64,000 nucleotides of DNA from Lachnospiraceae bacterium. Lineage in GTDB: Bacteria; Bacillota; Clostridia; Lachnospirales; Lachnospiraceae. Positions 7,569-16,202 of this stretch are shown piece by piece (the first letter of the stretch is position 1; each line of letters opens with the position of its first letter). The notes beneath the pieces are model-generated. The model ran no database searches, was not told where the DNA came from, and was given only the letters and a program-made list of their open reading frames with translations. The DNA lies in assembly GCA_022845895.1 (NCBI GenBank), contig AP025573.1, forward strand, positions 2,204,501 through 2,268,500. Reading direction: 5' to 3'. The position numbers were made by a program, and so were the translations under genes.

Positions 7569-8564
7569 TTATGTCCCTTCCTGCATATCGCTGGCCGAAG
7601 TAGCCCACTGCAGGTCCAGCAGCCACTGCACCATCCATTCTTCGGGCCTGTCATCATCGGTAAATAAAGTATCCATGACATTCATGCCGCTTTCCAGCGG
7701 ATCTGCCAGCATTCGGCATGCCGCCGCTACTATCCTGGGATTCTGGGGACGGCTTGCGAAAAAGTAGTTAAACACAGGCTTCTTGAAACCTATGAGCGTA
7801 CTCTGGAACAGGTTCCAGTCCTCCTGGGTGATACCAGATCTGGCCAGTTCCGGGGGCATAGGTCCAAACCGGCCATCCCTTTTCTGCCGCTCATATGCCT
7901 GGCTGCTCTGCACCTGCACTCCTGCCAGCGGTATCGTACCGTCACTGTCGCGGTGGTACAGAGGTTCTGACAGGTCCACCGAACCGGCGCCGATATCCGT
8001 ATCCATATATATGCCGCCATATAAGCTGACTGCCATAAGGCGCACCGTATCCGACAGAAACTTCAAATCTATGAACTCGGGATGCTCCTTATGCAAATCT
8101 TCCATGCTGCCTGCAACTCTTGCCATGTATCCAGGTCCAGCCATATCGGTTATCTTTGTCATGCCCGGCAGCAGTTCGCCTGCGTCCATGACCCTGACTC
8201 CACTTGCTCTCAGTCGTTCCAGCTGTCCCTCCAGCCCGTCTGCCCTCAACTGATTGATGTCCCTCACGGTCCAGAGAATTTGTTTCCATTTTTCCTTCCA
8301 GAGTTTCCGCCTGTCCGACTGGTTCTGGGCATTGATTCTTTCCTGCATTCCCATGATGTTCTCAAAGGATTGCCGGCTCATCGCTCCGCCGGCCCAGAAC
8401 CTGTGTATGATCTTTGGAATATCACTGGAATGCGCGCGCCTCCCCCACACAAGATCGTATACTGCATCAAACTTATGTCTCTGGATAACAGGTTCCTGTC
8501 CCGCATGCACCTCCAGCCTTCTGCTTTTACCGGTGGGCCTGCTCTTCTGTTCGTATTGGTACAT
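7569..8564 (-). CDS. glycosyltransferase of the DXD sugar-binding (TcdA/TcdB-like) type
   Basis: This 331-residue protein has the IPKIIHRFW opening of the Gly_transf_sug/TcdA-TcdB catalytic fold at residues 49-57. It also has the D172/R175 region leading into GGIYMDTDIG, with the metal-binding DXD at D188-D190. These are the motifs of the large clostridial toxin glucosyltransferases and of many bacterial effectors and surface-glycan enzymes. There is no signal peptide, translocation domain or repeat domain, and it is much shorter than a toxin. The start has a clear GGAGG site. The target (protein, glycan or small molecule) is unknown. The stop codon overlaps an 8-bp inverted repeat, and a structured repeat follows. 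Confidence 0.8.
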   Translation of the reverse strand: MYQYEQKSRPTGKSRRLEVHAGQEPVIQRHKFDAVYDLVWGRRAHSSDIPKIIHRFWAGGAMSRQSFENIMGMQERINAQNQSDRRKLWKEKWKQILWTVRDINQLRADGLEGQLERLRASGVRVMDAGELLPGMTKITDMAGPGYMARVAGSMEDLHKEHPEFIDLKFLSDTVRLMAVSLYGGIYMDTDIGAGSVDLSEPLYHRDSDGTIPLAGVQVQSSQAYERQKRDGRFGPMPPELARSGITQEDWNLFQSTLIGFKKPVFNYFFASRPQNPRIVAAACRMLADPLESGMNVMDTLFTDDDRPEEWMVQWLLDLQWATSASDMQEGT

Positions 8565-8600
8565 ATCATCCGCCTCCAGCCGCTGCCTGCGGCCTAATTC

Positions 8601-9500
8601 CTATGCGTACTCTTCTTCTATTGCCTTCACCATCTCATACAGTGTCCTGTTGGCTGGTGCCGGTATGCCATGCCTCTCGCACACAGGGATGACGGTCCCT
8701 GCAAACATCTCTACTTCTGACGGCCGTCTTGCTACTCTGTCCTGTGCCATCGACGGATAGCCGTCGGGATCCAGCTTCTTCAGAAGGCCGACGTAGAACT
8801 CCAGGTCCTCTTCTCCAAGCGCTATCCCCTCGGCATTCGCGGCAGATATCACTTCCCGCATGGCCTGAAGCATCATGTCGTGGGCCTCCCCCGGCTTCAG
8901 CACGCCTTCATATGTCGTACCGTATGCCATGCAGGTCTGGTTCACACCGACATTCAGCATGAACTTGCCCCAGATTCTGTGCATGATGTCTTTATCTGCC
9001 GTATATGGCATACCGATGCTTTCAAAATAAGCTGCCACCTGCTCTACATTGTGTTCTTGTATCTTCTCCCTGCTCCCGATACACAGCTCGCCCATCTGCG
9101 TATATTTGAGCCTGTTTCCTGCTTTCATGGCATCCATGCCCTGGGCTACGGTATAGATCAGCTTTTCGCTTCCATATGTTTCGGCTATGATATCCTCGCT
9201 GCTTATTCCGTTCATGACAGACATGATAATCGTATCCTTCCCGATACAGTTCTTCATCGTCTGTATGGCAGGCTTGAGGCCATTGTACTTGACCGCCACG
9301 ATTACAAGGTCTGCCGCATCTGCCTTTTCCTCATTCACCATAGAAAACACCTGTTCCCTGCCGTTACAGACAACCGGCTTATCCTGGTATCTTAAAAGCC
9401 GCTCCTCGTTCATGACGAATGACACGTCACCGCCGTGTTCCTTAATATAGTCTGCATACATGACGCCGAGGGCGCCCATCCCTACGATATATACTTTCAT
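8601..9500 (-). CDS. ketopantoate reductase family NAD(P)-dependent oxidoreductase
   Basis: A protein of 299 residues, counted from the fourth codon of the open frame, where AGGAGG lies nine bases ahead. It opens MKVYIVGMGALGVMYADY, a Rossmann nucleotide-binding motif, and has the two-domain ApbA/PanE architecture with the C-terminal helical half containing the GKFMLNVGVNQ-type stretch. Known family members reduce 2-dehydropantoate to pantoate for coenzyme A synthesis, but many paralogues act on other 2-oxo acids. No other pantothenate gene is nearby, so the symbol panE is not assigned. It stands alone between the glycosyltransferase and pnp. Confidence 0.85.
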   Translation of the reverse strand: MKVYIVGMGALGVMYADYIKEHGGDVSFVMNEERLLRYQDKPVVCNGREQVFSMVNEEKADAADLVIVAVKYNGLKPAIQTMKNCIGKDTIIMSVMNGISSEDIIAETYGSEKLIYTVAQGMDAMKAGNRLKYTQMGELCIGSREKIQEHNVEQVAAYFESIGMPYTADKDIMHRIWGKFMLNVGVNQTCMAYGTTYEGVLKPGEAHDMMLQAMREVISAANAEGIALGEEDLEFYVGLLKKLDPDGYPSMAQDRVARRPSEVEMFAGTVIPVCERHGIPAPANRTLYEMVKAIEEEYA

Positions 9501-9564
9501 ATTGCACATCCTCCTTCTGGATTATGATATCTGCTTATGGCAAGCAGGCCCTTTGTATAAAGAA

Positions 9565-9597
9565 AACCACAGAAACAGTTCCCTGTATTCTGTGGTT
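9565..9597 (-). terminator. pnp intrinsic terminator
   Basis: Arms AACCACAGAA and TTCTGTGGTT pair perfectly over 10 bases, followed on the minus strand by TTCTTTAT. It lies 11 bases after the pnp stop. Confidence 0.85.
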
Positions 9598-9607
9598 CTT
9601 CCTGCAT

Positions 9608-11695
9608 CTATTTTGCGACATCTTTCATGCTGAAAGAGATACGTCCCATCTTGTCCTTGCCAAGGCACACGACCGTGACAATATCACCAAGTGTCAGTAC
9701 GTCTTCTACATGATTGATCCTCTCTTTTGAAATCTTGGAAATATGAACCATGCCCTCTTTGCCCGGAGCAAATTCGAGGAATGCGCCAAACTCTTTGATG
9801 CTGACTACCTTTCCTTCGAGAATCTGTCCTGCCTCAAAGTCCGTGACGATGATTTCGACGAGCCTCTTCGCCTCAGCCATGCTGTCTGCCTCCACGCCGC
9901 AGATAGAGACTGCACCGTCATCCGTAATGTCAATCTTGACGCCTGTCTGCTCTATAATGGCATTGATTGTCTTACCGCGCTGGCCCACTACATCGCCTAT
10001 CTTCTGCGGGTCGATCTGCATCTGGATAATCTTTGGCGCATATGGTCCGACCTCTGCTCTTGGTTCGGCAATCGTCTTATTCATCACTTCGTCCAGAATA
10101 AATGTTCTTGCTTTCTTCGTCGTCGTGATAGCTTCTTCGATTATCGGTCTTGTAAGGCCATGAATCTTGATGTCCATCTGGATGGCCGTGATACCCTTAT
10201 GGGTTCCCGCAACCTTGAAGTCCATGTCGCCGAAAAAGTCCTCCAGCCCCTGGATATCGGTCAATACGAGATAGTCATCATCCGTATCCCCTGTCACAAG
10301 GCCTGCTGAGATGCCTGCAACTGCAGCCTTGATCGGGACGCCTGCAGCCATGAGGGACATCGAAGATGCACAGATGCTTGCCTGGGACGTGGAACCGTTC
10401 GATTCAAACGTCTCCGATACTGTACGGATTGCGTATGGGAATTCTGTCTCGCTCGGCAGCACAGGTATGAGTGCTCTCTCTGCCAGCGCCCCATGGCCGA
10501 TTTCACGGCGTCCGGGTCCCCTTGACGGTCTTGTCTCTCCGACGGAGTAAGACGGGAAATTATAATGATGCATATATCTCTTGGATGTCTCTGCCTCATC
10601 CAGCCCGTCCAGCCTCTGCGCTTCCGCCAGCGGTGCCAGCGTCGTGACCGTGCAGATCTGCGTCTGTCCGCGTGTGAACATGGCAGAGCCATGCACTCTC
10701 GGAATCAGGTCGGTCTCTGCCGCCAGCGGCCTTATCTCATCGATGGCCCTGCCGTCGGGACGCTTGTGGTCTTTTAAAATCATCTTGCGGACCGTCTTCT
10801 TCTGATACTGGTATACTGCTTCACCGAGCACTTCCAGCCACTCTTCCTTGTCTGCAAATGCCGCTTCTAACTTATCTGTAATGACACGGATATTTTCCTC
10901 ACGTGTCTGCTTGTCATCTGTAAATACTGCCTCTTCCATCTCCTGCGGCGGAACAAGTTCCTTTATCGCATCGAACAGCTCTTCCGGAACCGCGCAGCTT
11001 TCATACGTATGCTTCGGCTTTCCGCACTCAGCTACGATGGTGTCTATAAAAGCGATTACTTTCTGGTTCAGCTCATGTGCCGCAAAGATGGCTTCAATCA
11101 TCTTGTCTTCCGGGACTTCATTGGCACCGGCTTCGATCATGATTACCTTATCTTTCGTGGACGCCACGGTGAGCGCCATGTCGGAAGCCTCTTTCTGGGC
11201 AGCGGTCGGGTTGAATACGAGCTCGCCTTCCACAAGTCCTACCTGTGTCGTAGATATCGGCCCGTCAAACGGAATATCCGAAATCGTCGTAGCGATCGCC
11301 GCACCGATCATGGCAGTCAGCTCCGGGCTGCAGTCCTGATCCACTGACATGACAAGGTTCTCAAGCGTCACGTCATTACGGTAATCCTTCGGAAATAACG
11401 GACGCATCGGCCTGTCGATGACACGGCAGGTAAGCACCGCATTTTCAGAAGCTTTTCCCTCTCTCTTGTTAAATCCTCCAGGAATCTTTCCTACGGAATA
11501 TAATCTCTCATTGTATTCTACGCTTAACGGGAAGAAGTCAATCCCCTCCCTCGGCTTCTCAGAAGCCGTTGCCGTACAGAGTACCGTCGTGTCTCCGTAG
11601 TGCATGAACACTGCCCCGTTGGCCTGCTTCGCAACCCTGTCCACATCAACGCGGAGTGTCCTTCCGGCCAGTTCCATCTCAAATTTCTTATACAT
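9608..11695 (-). CDS. pnp: polyribonucleotide nucleotidyltransferase (PNPase)
   Basis: A 695-residue phosphorolytic 3'-5' exoribonuclease that acts in mRNA decay. Two RNase PH domains (about 1-230 and 310-540) flank a helical linker, followed by KH (about 555-615) and S1 (about 620-690) RNA-binding domains; GRREIGHGALAERAL is the family signature. The ATG at 11695 is preferred over the in-frame TTG at 11716 because AGGAGAA sits at the correct distance only from the ATG. In most Firmicutes pnp follows rpsO; here rpsO is about 6 kb away with hydrogenase genes in between. It has its own promoter, structured leader and terminator. Confidence 0.97.
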   Translation of the reverse strand: MYKKFEMELAGRTLRVDVDRVAKQANGAVFMHYGDTTVLCTATASEKPREGIDFFPLSVEYNERLYSVGKIPGGFNKREGKASENAVLTCRVIDRPMRPLFPKDYRNDVTLENLVMSVDQDCSPELTAMIGAAIATTISDIPFDGPISTTQVGLVEGELVFNPTAAQKEASDMALTVASTKDKVIMIEAGANEVPEDKMIEAIFAAHELNQKVIAFIDTIVAECGKPKHTYESCAVPEELFDAIKELVPPQEMEEAVFTDDKQTREENIRVITDKLEAAFADKEEWLEVLGEAVYQYQKKTVRKMILKDHKRPDGRAIDEIRPLAAETDLIPRVHGSAMFTRGQTQICTVTTLAPLAEAQRLDGLDEAETSKRYMHHYNFPSYSVGETRPSRGPGRREIGHGALAERALIPVLPSETEFPYAIRTVSETFESNGSTSQASICASSMSLMAAGVPIKAAVAGISAGLVTGDTDDDYLVLTDIQGLEDFFGDMDFKVAGTHKGITAIQMDIKIHGLTRPIIEEAITTTKKARTFILDEVMNKTIAEPRAEVGPYAPKIIQMQIDPQKIGDVVGQRGKTINAIIEQTGVKIDITDDGAVSICGVEADSMAEAKRLVEIIVTDFEAGQILEGKVVSIKEFGAFLEFAPGKEGMVHISKISKERINHVEDVLTLGDIVTVVCLGKDKMGRISFSMKDVAK

Positions 11696-11728
11696 ATCGT
11701 TCTCCTTCTGTCTCAAACATTTCTGTGT

Positions 11729-11811
11729 GACAGGAGACGCCGAAACTACTGAAAAACATACTTTCAGTCAAAAATATACTTTTCAGTGGTCTCGGATCTG
11801 TCAATCCTGTC
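11729..11811 (-). promoter_or_regulatory. structured pnp mRNA leader
   Basis: Two nested stems lie in the 5' untranslated region: outer arms 11729-11735 and 11805-11811 (GACAGGA/TCCTGTC), inner arms 11740-11755 and 11780-11795 (about 14 of 16 paired). This resembles the double-stranded leader through which PNPase limits its own mRNA in enterobacteria after RNase III cleavage. Whether that mechanism operates here is inference. Confidence 0.55.
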
Positions 11812-11824
11812 CACAATCTATGAT

Positions 11825-11833
11825 ATTATATCA
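11825..11833 (-). promoter_or_regulatory. pnp promoter, extended -10
   Basis: On the minus strand TGATATAAT gives a perfect TATAAT with the TGn extension. No good -35 is visible, as allowed for extended -10 promoters. Transcription would start just ahead of the structured leader. Confidence 0.5.
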
Positions 11834-11914
11834 CACTTGCTGTAATTACGCTACCGCTTTTTCTCTTTTCCGCAAATCAACTTTATCCAACTTTATTCTT
11901 TATTCGTGAAGCAA

Positions 11915-11944
11915 GGCAGGGCCTCCGGTCTCCGGCGCCCTGCC
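11915..11944 (-). terminator. hydA-distal terminator hairpin
   Basis: Arms GGCAGGGC and GCCCTGCC pair perfectly, with further CCGG pairing inside. It starts 17 bases past the hydA stop. The following minus-strand bases (TTGCTTCACG) are only moderately T-rich. Confidence 0.6.
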
Positions 11945-11961
11945 CGTCAATCTTGCACTTC

Positions 11962-13644
11962 TTATCTTTCGTTGTGGAGCAGCTTATGCTCTTTCCCTTT
12001 CAGCAGCCCGCTGTAGAGCGTCTGAATGATAGGGTTTTCGTTGGACAGCTTGATCTGTGCCACCGTGTCTATCTTATACAGCGCTTCCAGCCTTGCCTTC
12101 TTCGTCCGCGCCCCTATCGGCACCGGCTGTCCTCCGCCGGTGATACAGCCGCGCCTGCATGCCATGACTTCCACGAAGTCATAATATAATTCGCCGGACT
12201 GAATCTTGCCCATCACCTCGTCGGCACACTTGAGCCCGTTTACGACCGCAATCTTCACTTCCCGCTCTCCGAGTGCCACCGTTGCCTCTTTGATGCCCTC
12301 TATCCCCCGCACTCCGGTAAAGCTGATATCTTCAAGATCCTCCTGCCTGCTGCTTCCGACGAGCCTGCGCAGGACGGCCTCCGTCACGCCGCCGGTCACA
12401 CCGAAGATAGCGCCCGCGCCCGAGGACAGCCCAAATGGCATATCCAGCGCCTCGGATGGCATCTGGGCAAGGTCGATTCCCGCCTCTTTTATCATACGCG
12501 TCACTTCTGTCGTCGTAAGGACATAGTCCACATCCTGCTCTCCGTCCGTGCTATGTTCCGGGCGCCGTATCTCAGCCTTCTTTGCCGTACAAGGCATGAT
12601 GGATACGACGACGGTCTTCCTCTTCTCCTCTTTGTCCATGCGTGCTTCTTCTTTCAGCACGGCACCAAACATCTGCTGCGGAGAGCGGCACGTCGATATA
12701 TGCTCCCGCAGGCCGGGATACTTGTTCTCGCAGAACTTCACCCATCCCGGACAGCAGGAAGTGAACAGAGGCAGGTTATCGCCTGACTCGAGACGCTCCA
12801 GCAATTCCTCAGACTCTTCCATCACGGTTAGGTCGGCCCCGAAGTTCGTGTCGTATATCTCGTCAAATCCCATACGCCGAAGCGCCGCCGCCAGTTTACC
12901 AAGCGAGTTCTCTCCCTTCGGTATGCCGAATTTGTCACCGACCGCAACGCGGACGGCAGGTGCTATCTGCACGATGACACGGGTATCCTTATCGGCAACC
13001 GCCTCCCACACCGGTCGTATGTTCTGCTTGATCGTGATAGCGCCGGTCGGGCAGACGGCCCTGCACTGTCCGCAGCCTACGCAATCCGTTTTCGCCAAGT
13101 CCTTATTGAAGGCCGGCATCACCTGCATCCTGGCTCCCCGGAACGCGAAGTCCAATACGCCAAGTCCCTGTATCTCATCACATGTACGGACACAGTCGCC
13201 GCAGAGGATGCATTTGTTCGGGTCACGTACGATGCAGTCCGAACTTTCATCCAGCGGAAGCTGTGGCTTGTTGTTCTCAAATCTGACATAGCTTACGCCG
13301 AGCTGCTGCGCCAGCTTCTGCAGCGTACAGACGCCGTTCTTGCGGCATGTCGTACAGTCTCTGCAGTGGGATGCAAGCAGCAGTTCCAGAATCATCTTCC
13401 GGTGATGCTGGAGCCTTGGGGTGTTCGTGTATATCACCATCCCCTCCCTCGGAGTCTCGGAGCAGGAGGCGAACACCTTCCCTCTGTCATCTTCCACCAC
13501 GCACATCCTGCACGCGCCGTAGGTCGACAGTTCCGAATGATAGCAGAACGTAGGAAGATCGATTCCGGACTTCCGGATGACAGACAGTACATTCTTTTCA
13601 TCATCGAACGCCACCTTCCGGTTGTTGATTGTCATATATTTCAT
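11962..13644 (-). CDS. hydA: [FeFe]-hydrogenase catalytic subunit, NAD/ferredoxin-linked
   Basis: A 560-residue hydrogen-forming subunit. In order: an N-terminal [2Fe-2S] site (C34, C45, C48, C61), a His-ligated cluster (H93, C97, C100, C106), two [4Fe-4S] sites (C145/148/151/155 and C188/191/194/198), and the H-cluster domain with TSCCPGW (C298), MPCTAKKAE (C352) and MACRRGCITGGGQP (C496, C500). A small-subunit tail ends the protein. With hydB and hydC it forms the trimeric enzyme that couples NADH and reduced ferredoxin to hydrogen in fermenting Clostridia. It is the last gene of hydCBA, 12 bases after hydB. Confidence 0.97.
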   Translation of the reverse strand: MKYMTINNRKVAFDDEKNVLSVIRKSGIDLPTFCYHSELSTYGACRMCVVEDDRGKVFASCSETPREGMVIYTNTPRLQHHRKMILELLLASHCRDCTTCRKNGVCTLQKLAQQLGVSYVRFENNKPQLPLDESSDCIVRDPNKCILCGDCVRTCDEIQGLGVLDFAFRGARMQVMPAFNKDLAKTDCVGCGQCRAVCPTGAITIKQNIRPVWEAVADKDTRVIVQIAPAVRVAVGDKFGIPKGENSLGKLAAALRRMGFDEIYDTNFGADLTVMEESEELLERLESGDNLPLFTSCCPGWVKFCENKYPGLREHISTCRSPQQMFGAVLKEEARMDKEEKRKTVVVSIMPCTAKKAEIRRPEHSTDGEQDVDYVLTTTEVTRMIKEAGIDLAQMPSEALDMPFGLSSGAGAIFGVTGGVTEAVLRRLVGSSRQEDLEDISFTGVRGIEGIKEATVALGEREVKIAVVNGLKCADEVMGKIQSGELYYDFVEVMACRRGCITGGGQPVPIGARTKKARLEALYKIDTVAQIKLSNENPIIQTLYSGLLKGKEHKLLHNER

Positions 13645-13656
13645 GTCTCTTTCCTC

Positions 13657-15543
13657 CTATGCTTCTATATGGATTGCACCGAACGCACACGCACTCTCGC
13701 ATGCGCCGCACTTGATACATCTCGAATCGTCGATGATATACGGCTCTTTGATCTTGCCGCTGATGGCCCCAACCGGACAGTTTCTGGCGCATTTGGAACA
13801 TCCCTTGCACCGCTGTGGGCTGATGACAAATCTACGCAGAGCCGTACATGTATGGGATACGCACTTTTTTTCCGCCACATGCTCCATGTATTCCTCGCGG
13901 AACAGCTTAAGCGTGCTCATGACCGGCAGCGCCGCGCTCTTCCCAAGTCCACAGAGCGCCGTCTCGGTAATGGTCCTGGCAAGCTCGTCAAGGGTATCCA
14001 GATCCTCTTCCCTGCCGTTGCCCTGTACGATGCGTTCCAGTATTTCCAGCATCCGCTTCGTGCCCTCCCGGCACGGTACGCATTTGCCGCAGCTTTCGTT
14101 CTGGGTAAAGTTCATGAAGAAGCGTGCGACCTCTACCATGCATGTGTGATCATCCATGACGACAAGGCCTCCGGAACCTATCATGGCTCCCATCTTCTTC
14201 AGCGAGTCAAAATCCAGATTGACATCAAGATGCTGCGTAATCAGACAGCCGCCGGAAGGACCGCCTATCTGCACTGCCTTGAAGCCCCCGTCACCTTTGA
14301 TGCCGCCACCGATATCAAAGATGACCTCACGCAGCGTCGTTCCCATCGGTACTTCGATAAGGCCCGTATTCTTTACGCTTCCTGTCAGGGCAAATGCCTT
14401 CGTTCCTGGACTGTTCTTTGGTCCGATCGTCTTGTACCAGTCCGCCCCTCTGCTTATGATCATAGGTACATTGGCAAAGGTCTCCACATTGTTCAGTACG
14501 GTCGGCTTGGCAAACAGCCCCTGTTCCACCGTGCGGGGAGGCTTTACCCTCGGCATGCCCCGGCTGCCCTCGATTGAGGCCGTAAGGGCGCTTCCCTCGC
14601 CGCACACGAATGCACCCGCACCCCGGTTGATATGGAGCCGGAAAGAGAAGCCGGAGCCAAGGATGTCTTCCCCGAGCAGCCCCCGCTCTTCTGCCTGCCT
14701 GATGGCAAGCTTCAGTCGGCTGATCGCAAGCGGGTACTCCGCCCGCACATAGATATATCCTTCCTGTGCGCCTACCGCGTATGCCGCAATCATCATACCC
14801 TCTATCATCTTGTGCGGGTCGCCTTCCATGATGCTTCTGTCCATGAACGCGCCAGGATCCCCCTCATCGCCGTTACAGACGACATACCTCGTCTTCTCCT
14901 TCTGTCTGGCCACCTGGCTCCACTTATATCCGGTCTGGAAGCCGCCGCCTCCCCTCCCTCTTAAGTTAGAGTCAAGTATCTCCTGCACCACTTCTTCCGG
15001 CCTCATGTCGAAGAGGACCTTGCCGAGCGCCTCGTATCCTCCGTGTGCTATGTATTCTTCGATGTGCTCCGCGTCGATATGTCCGCAGTGTTCCAGGACG
15101 AGCCTTGTCTGCCTCTTATAGAACGGTATCTCTTCCTGCCGCTGGTACTCTATGCCGTCTTGTTTATAGAGCAGATGCCGGATGACATCACCGTTCCTTA
15201 TGGTCCTTTCAAAAATCGCTTCGCAGTCGTCCACAGACACTTTCGTATACAGTATCCCCATCGGCTCGATCCGCATGAGCGGACCCATCTCGCAGAATCC
15301 GTGGCAGCCGCTCTTTTTGATGCCTATGCCGTTCTCTCCATGGGCTATCTCAGGTCCGAACTCGACCTCCACGTCCGGGCATTCCCGCGCAAGGCTGCAC
15401 ATCTTGTCATATATTTCACCGGAACCGCCGGCCAGGCATCCGGTACCTGCACAAATCAGTATCCTGCACTTGCTCTGTGCGATGGCCGTCTTCGCAGTCT
15501 CCCTGACTTGTTGCAGCTTCTCTACATTTTCTATCTTCTGCAT
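13657..15543 (-). CDS. hydB: hydrogenase NADH-binding/flavin subunit
   Basis: This 628-residue NuoF-like subunit carries FMN and binds NADH. An N-terminal thioredoxin-like [2Fe-2S] domain (CAGTGC..., then C80 and C84) precedes the NuoF core with GRGGGGFQTGYKW and a [4Fe-4S] motif ESCGKCVPCREG. Two ferredoxin motifs close the protein (CKGCSKCARNCP and CIKCGACESACA). This is the expected layout of the bifurcating hydrogenase B subunit, where electrons from NADH and ferredoxin meet. Two bases separate it from hydC and 12 from hydA. Confidence 0.96.
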   Translation of the reverse strand: MQKIENVEKLQQVRETAKTAIAQSKCRILICAGTGCLAGGSGEIYDKMCSLARECPDVEVEFGPEIAHGENGIGIKKSGCHGFCEMGPLMRIEPMGILYTKVSVDDCEAIFERTIRNGDVIRHLLYKQDGIEYQRQEEIPFYKRQTRLVLEHCGHIDAEHIEEYIAHGGYEALGKVLFDMRPEEVVQEILDSNLRGRGGGGFQTGYKWSQVARQKEKTRYVVCNGDEGDPGAFMDRSIMEGDPHKMIEGMMIAAYAVGAQEGYIYVRAEYPLAISRLKLAIRQAEERGLLGEDILGSGFSFRLHINRGAGAFVCGEGSALTASIEGSRGMPRVKPPRTVEQGLFAKPTVLNNVETFANVPMIISRGADWYKTIGPKNSPGTKAFALTGSVKNTGLIEVPMGTTLREVIFDIGGGIKGDGGFKAVQIGGPSGGCLITQHLDVNLDFDSLKKMGAMIGSGGLVVMDDHTCMVEVARFFMNFTQNESCGKCVPCREGTKRMLEILERIVQGNGREEDLDTLDELARTITETALCGLGKSAALPVMSTLKLFREEYMEHVAEKKCVSHTCTALRRFVISPQRCKGCSKCARNCPVGAISGKIKEPYIIDDSRCIKCGACESACAFGAIHIEA

Positions 15544-15545
15544 CT

Positions 15546-16019
15546 TTACGCTCCTCTCAATTCATGAATCAATTCCGCAGCCGCATCCGGCGTCATGGCC
15601 GGATATACCTTGTCATTTACCGTCAGCACCGGCGCCAGCCCACAGGCTCCAAGACAGGATACGGTCTCCAGCGTAAACAGCATGTCGTCCGTTGTCACTT
15701 TCTCTTTGGACAGCCCAAGCTCACTGTAGAGCCGCTCAAGAATCGGGATAGATTTTCTGACGTGACAGGCCGTCCCGTCACATACTTTAATGACATATTT
15801 TCCCTTTGGCTCGAATGAGAAATTCTCGTAGAATGTCGCCACGCTGTAGGCTTTCGCCTCTGTAATGCCGAGCTTATCCGCCACATAGCTCAAAAGTTCC
15901 GGAGGCAGATAACGGTATTCGCTCTGTATATCCTGGATAATAGGAATGAGCGACGCATGGCCTGAGCCGTGTGAGGCAATCACTTCATCCGCCTTGTCAT
16001 AATAATGTTGTTCTAACAT
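15546..16019 (-). CDS. hydC: hydrogenase NuoE-like [2Fe-2S] subunit
   Basis: A 157-residue thioredoxin-fold [2Fe-2S] protein, with ligand motifs CDGTACHVR and CLGACGLAPV, the usual length for NuoE/HydC. It is the first gene of hydCBA and is read from a promoter with a near-consensus Rex operator directly upstream. Its role is electron transfer between the flavin subunit and the hydrogenase. Confidence 0.95.
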   Translation of the reverse strand: MLEQHYYDKADEVIASHGSGHASLIPIIQDIQSEYRYLPPELLSYVADKLGITEAKAYSVATFYENFSFEPKGKYVIKVCDGTACHVRKSIPILERLYSELGLSKEKVTTDDMLFTLETVSCLGACGLAPVLTVNDKVYPAMTPDAAAELIHELRGA

Positions 16020-16061
16020 GTCATCCTCCTCTATTGGTTAATTTTTTATCAATCTGAGCTT

Positions 16062-16090
16062 ATTATATTGAATAATTGTATAAATTGCAA
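16062..16090 (-). promoter_or_regulatory. hydCBA promoter
   Basis: On the minus strand TTGCAA (16085-16090), a 17-base spacer, and TATAAT (16062-16067). It lies 43 bases upstream of the hydC start. Confidence 0.75.
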
Positions 16091-16094
16091 TAGA

Positions 16095-16118
16095 ATTTTG
16101 TTATTTATTTAACAAAAT
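16095..16118. promoter_or_regulatory. Rex-type redox operator
   Basis: The core TTGTTATTTATTTAACAA (16098-16115) differs at one position from the clostridial Rex consensus TTGTTAA-N4-TTAACAA, inside perfect 9-base arms (ATTTTGTTA/TAACAAAAT). It sits between the hydC -35 (16085-16090) and the -35 of the divergent XRE gene (16125). Rex is an NADH/NAD-sensing repressor, and hydrogenase genes are known targets in Clostridia. Use of this site is inferred from sequence alone. Confidence 0.7.
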
Positions 16119-16124
16119 ATGCAG

Positions 16125-16153
16125 TTGATATTCTCTGCCCGGACAGGCATAAT
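16125..16153 (+). promoter_or_regulatory. promoter of the XRE regulator
   Basis: TTGATA (16125-16130), a 17-base spacer and CATAAT (16148-16153), 50 bases before the start codon. It shares the divergent region with the hydCBA promoter and the Rex-type site. Confidence 0.6.
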
Positions 16154-16202
16154 AGATGAAGTAAATCTGAATATCTGTCAGGCAAGTCTATGGAGGTCGC
16201 GA

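Noticed and set aside
11695..11716. TTG start for pnp at 11716
   Set aside because: The ribosome site AGGAGAA lies between this TTG and the ATG at 11695, so only the ATG can use it.
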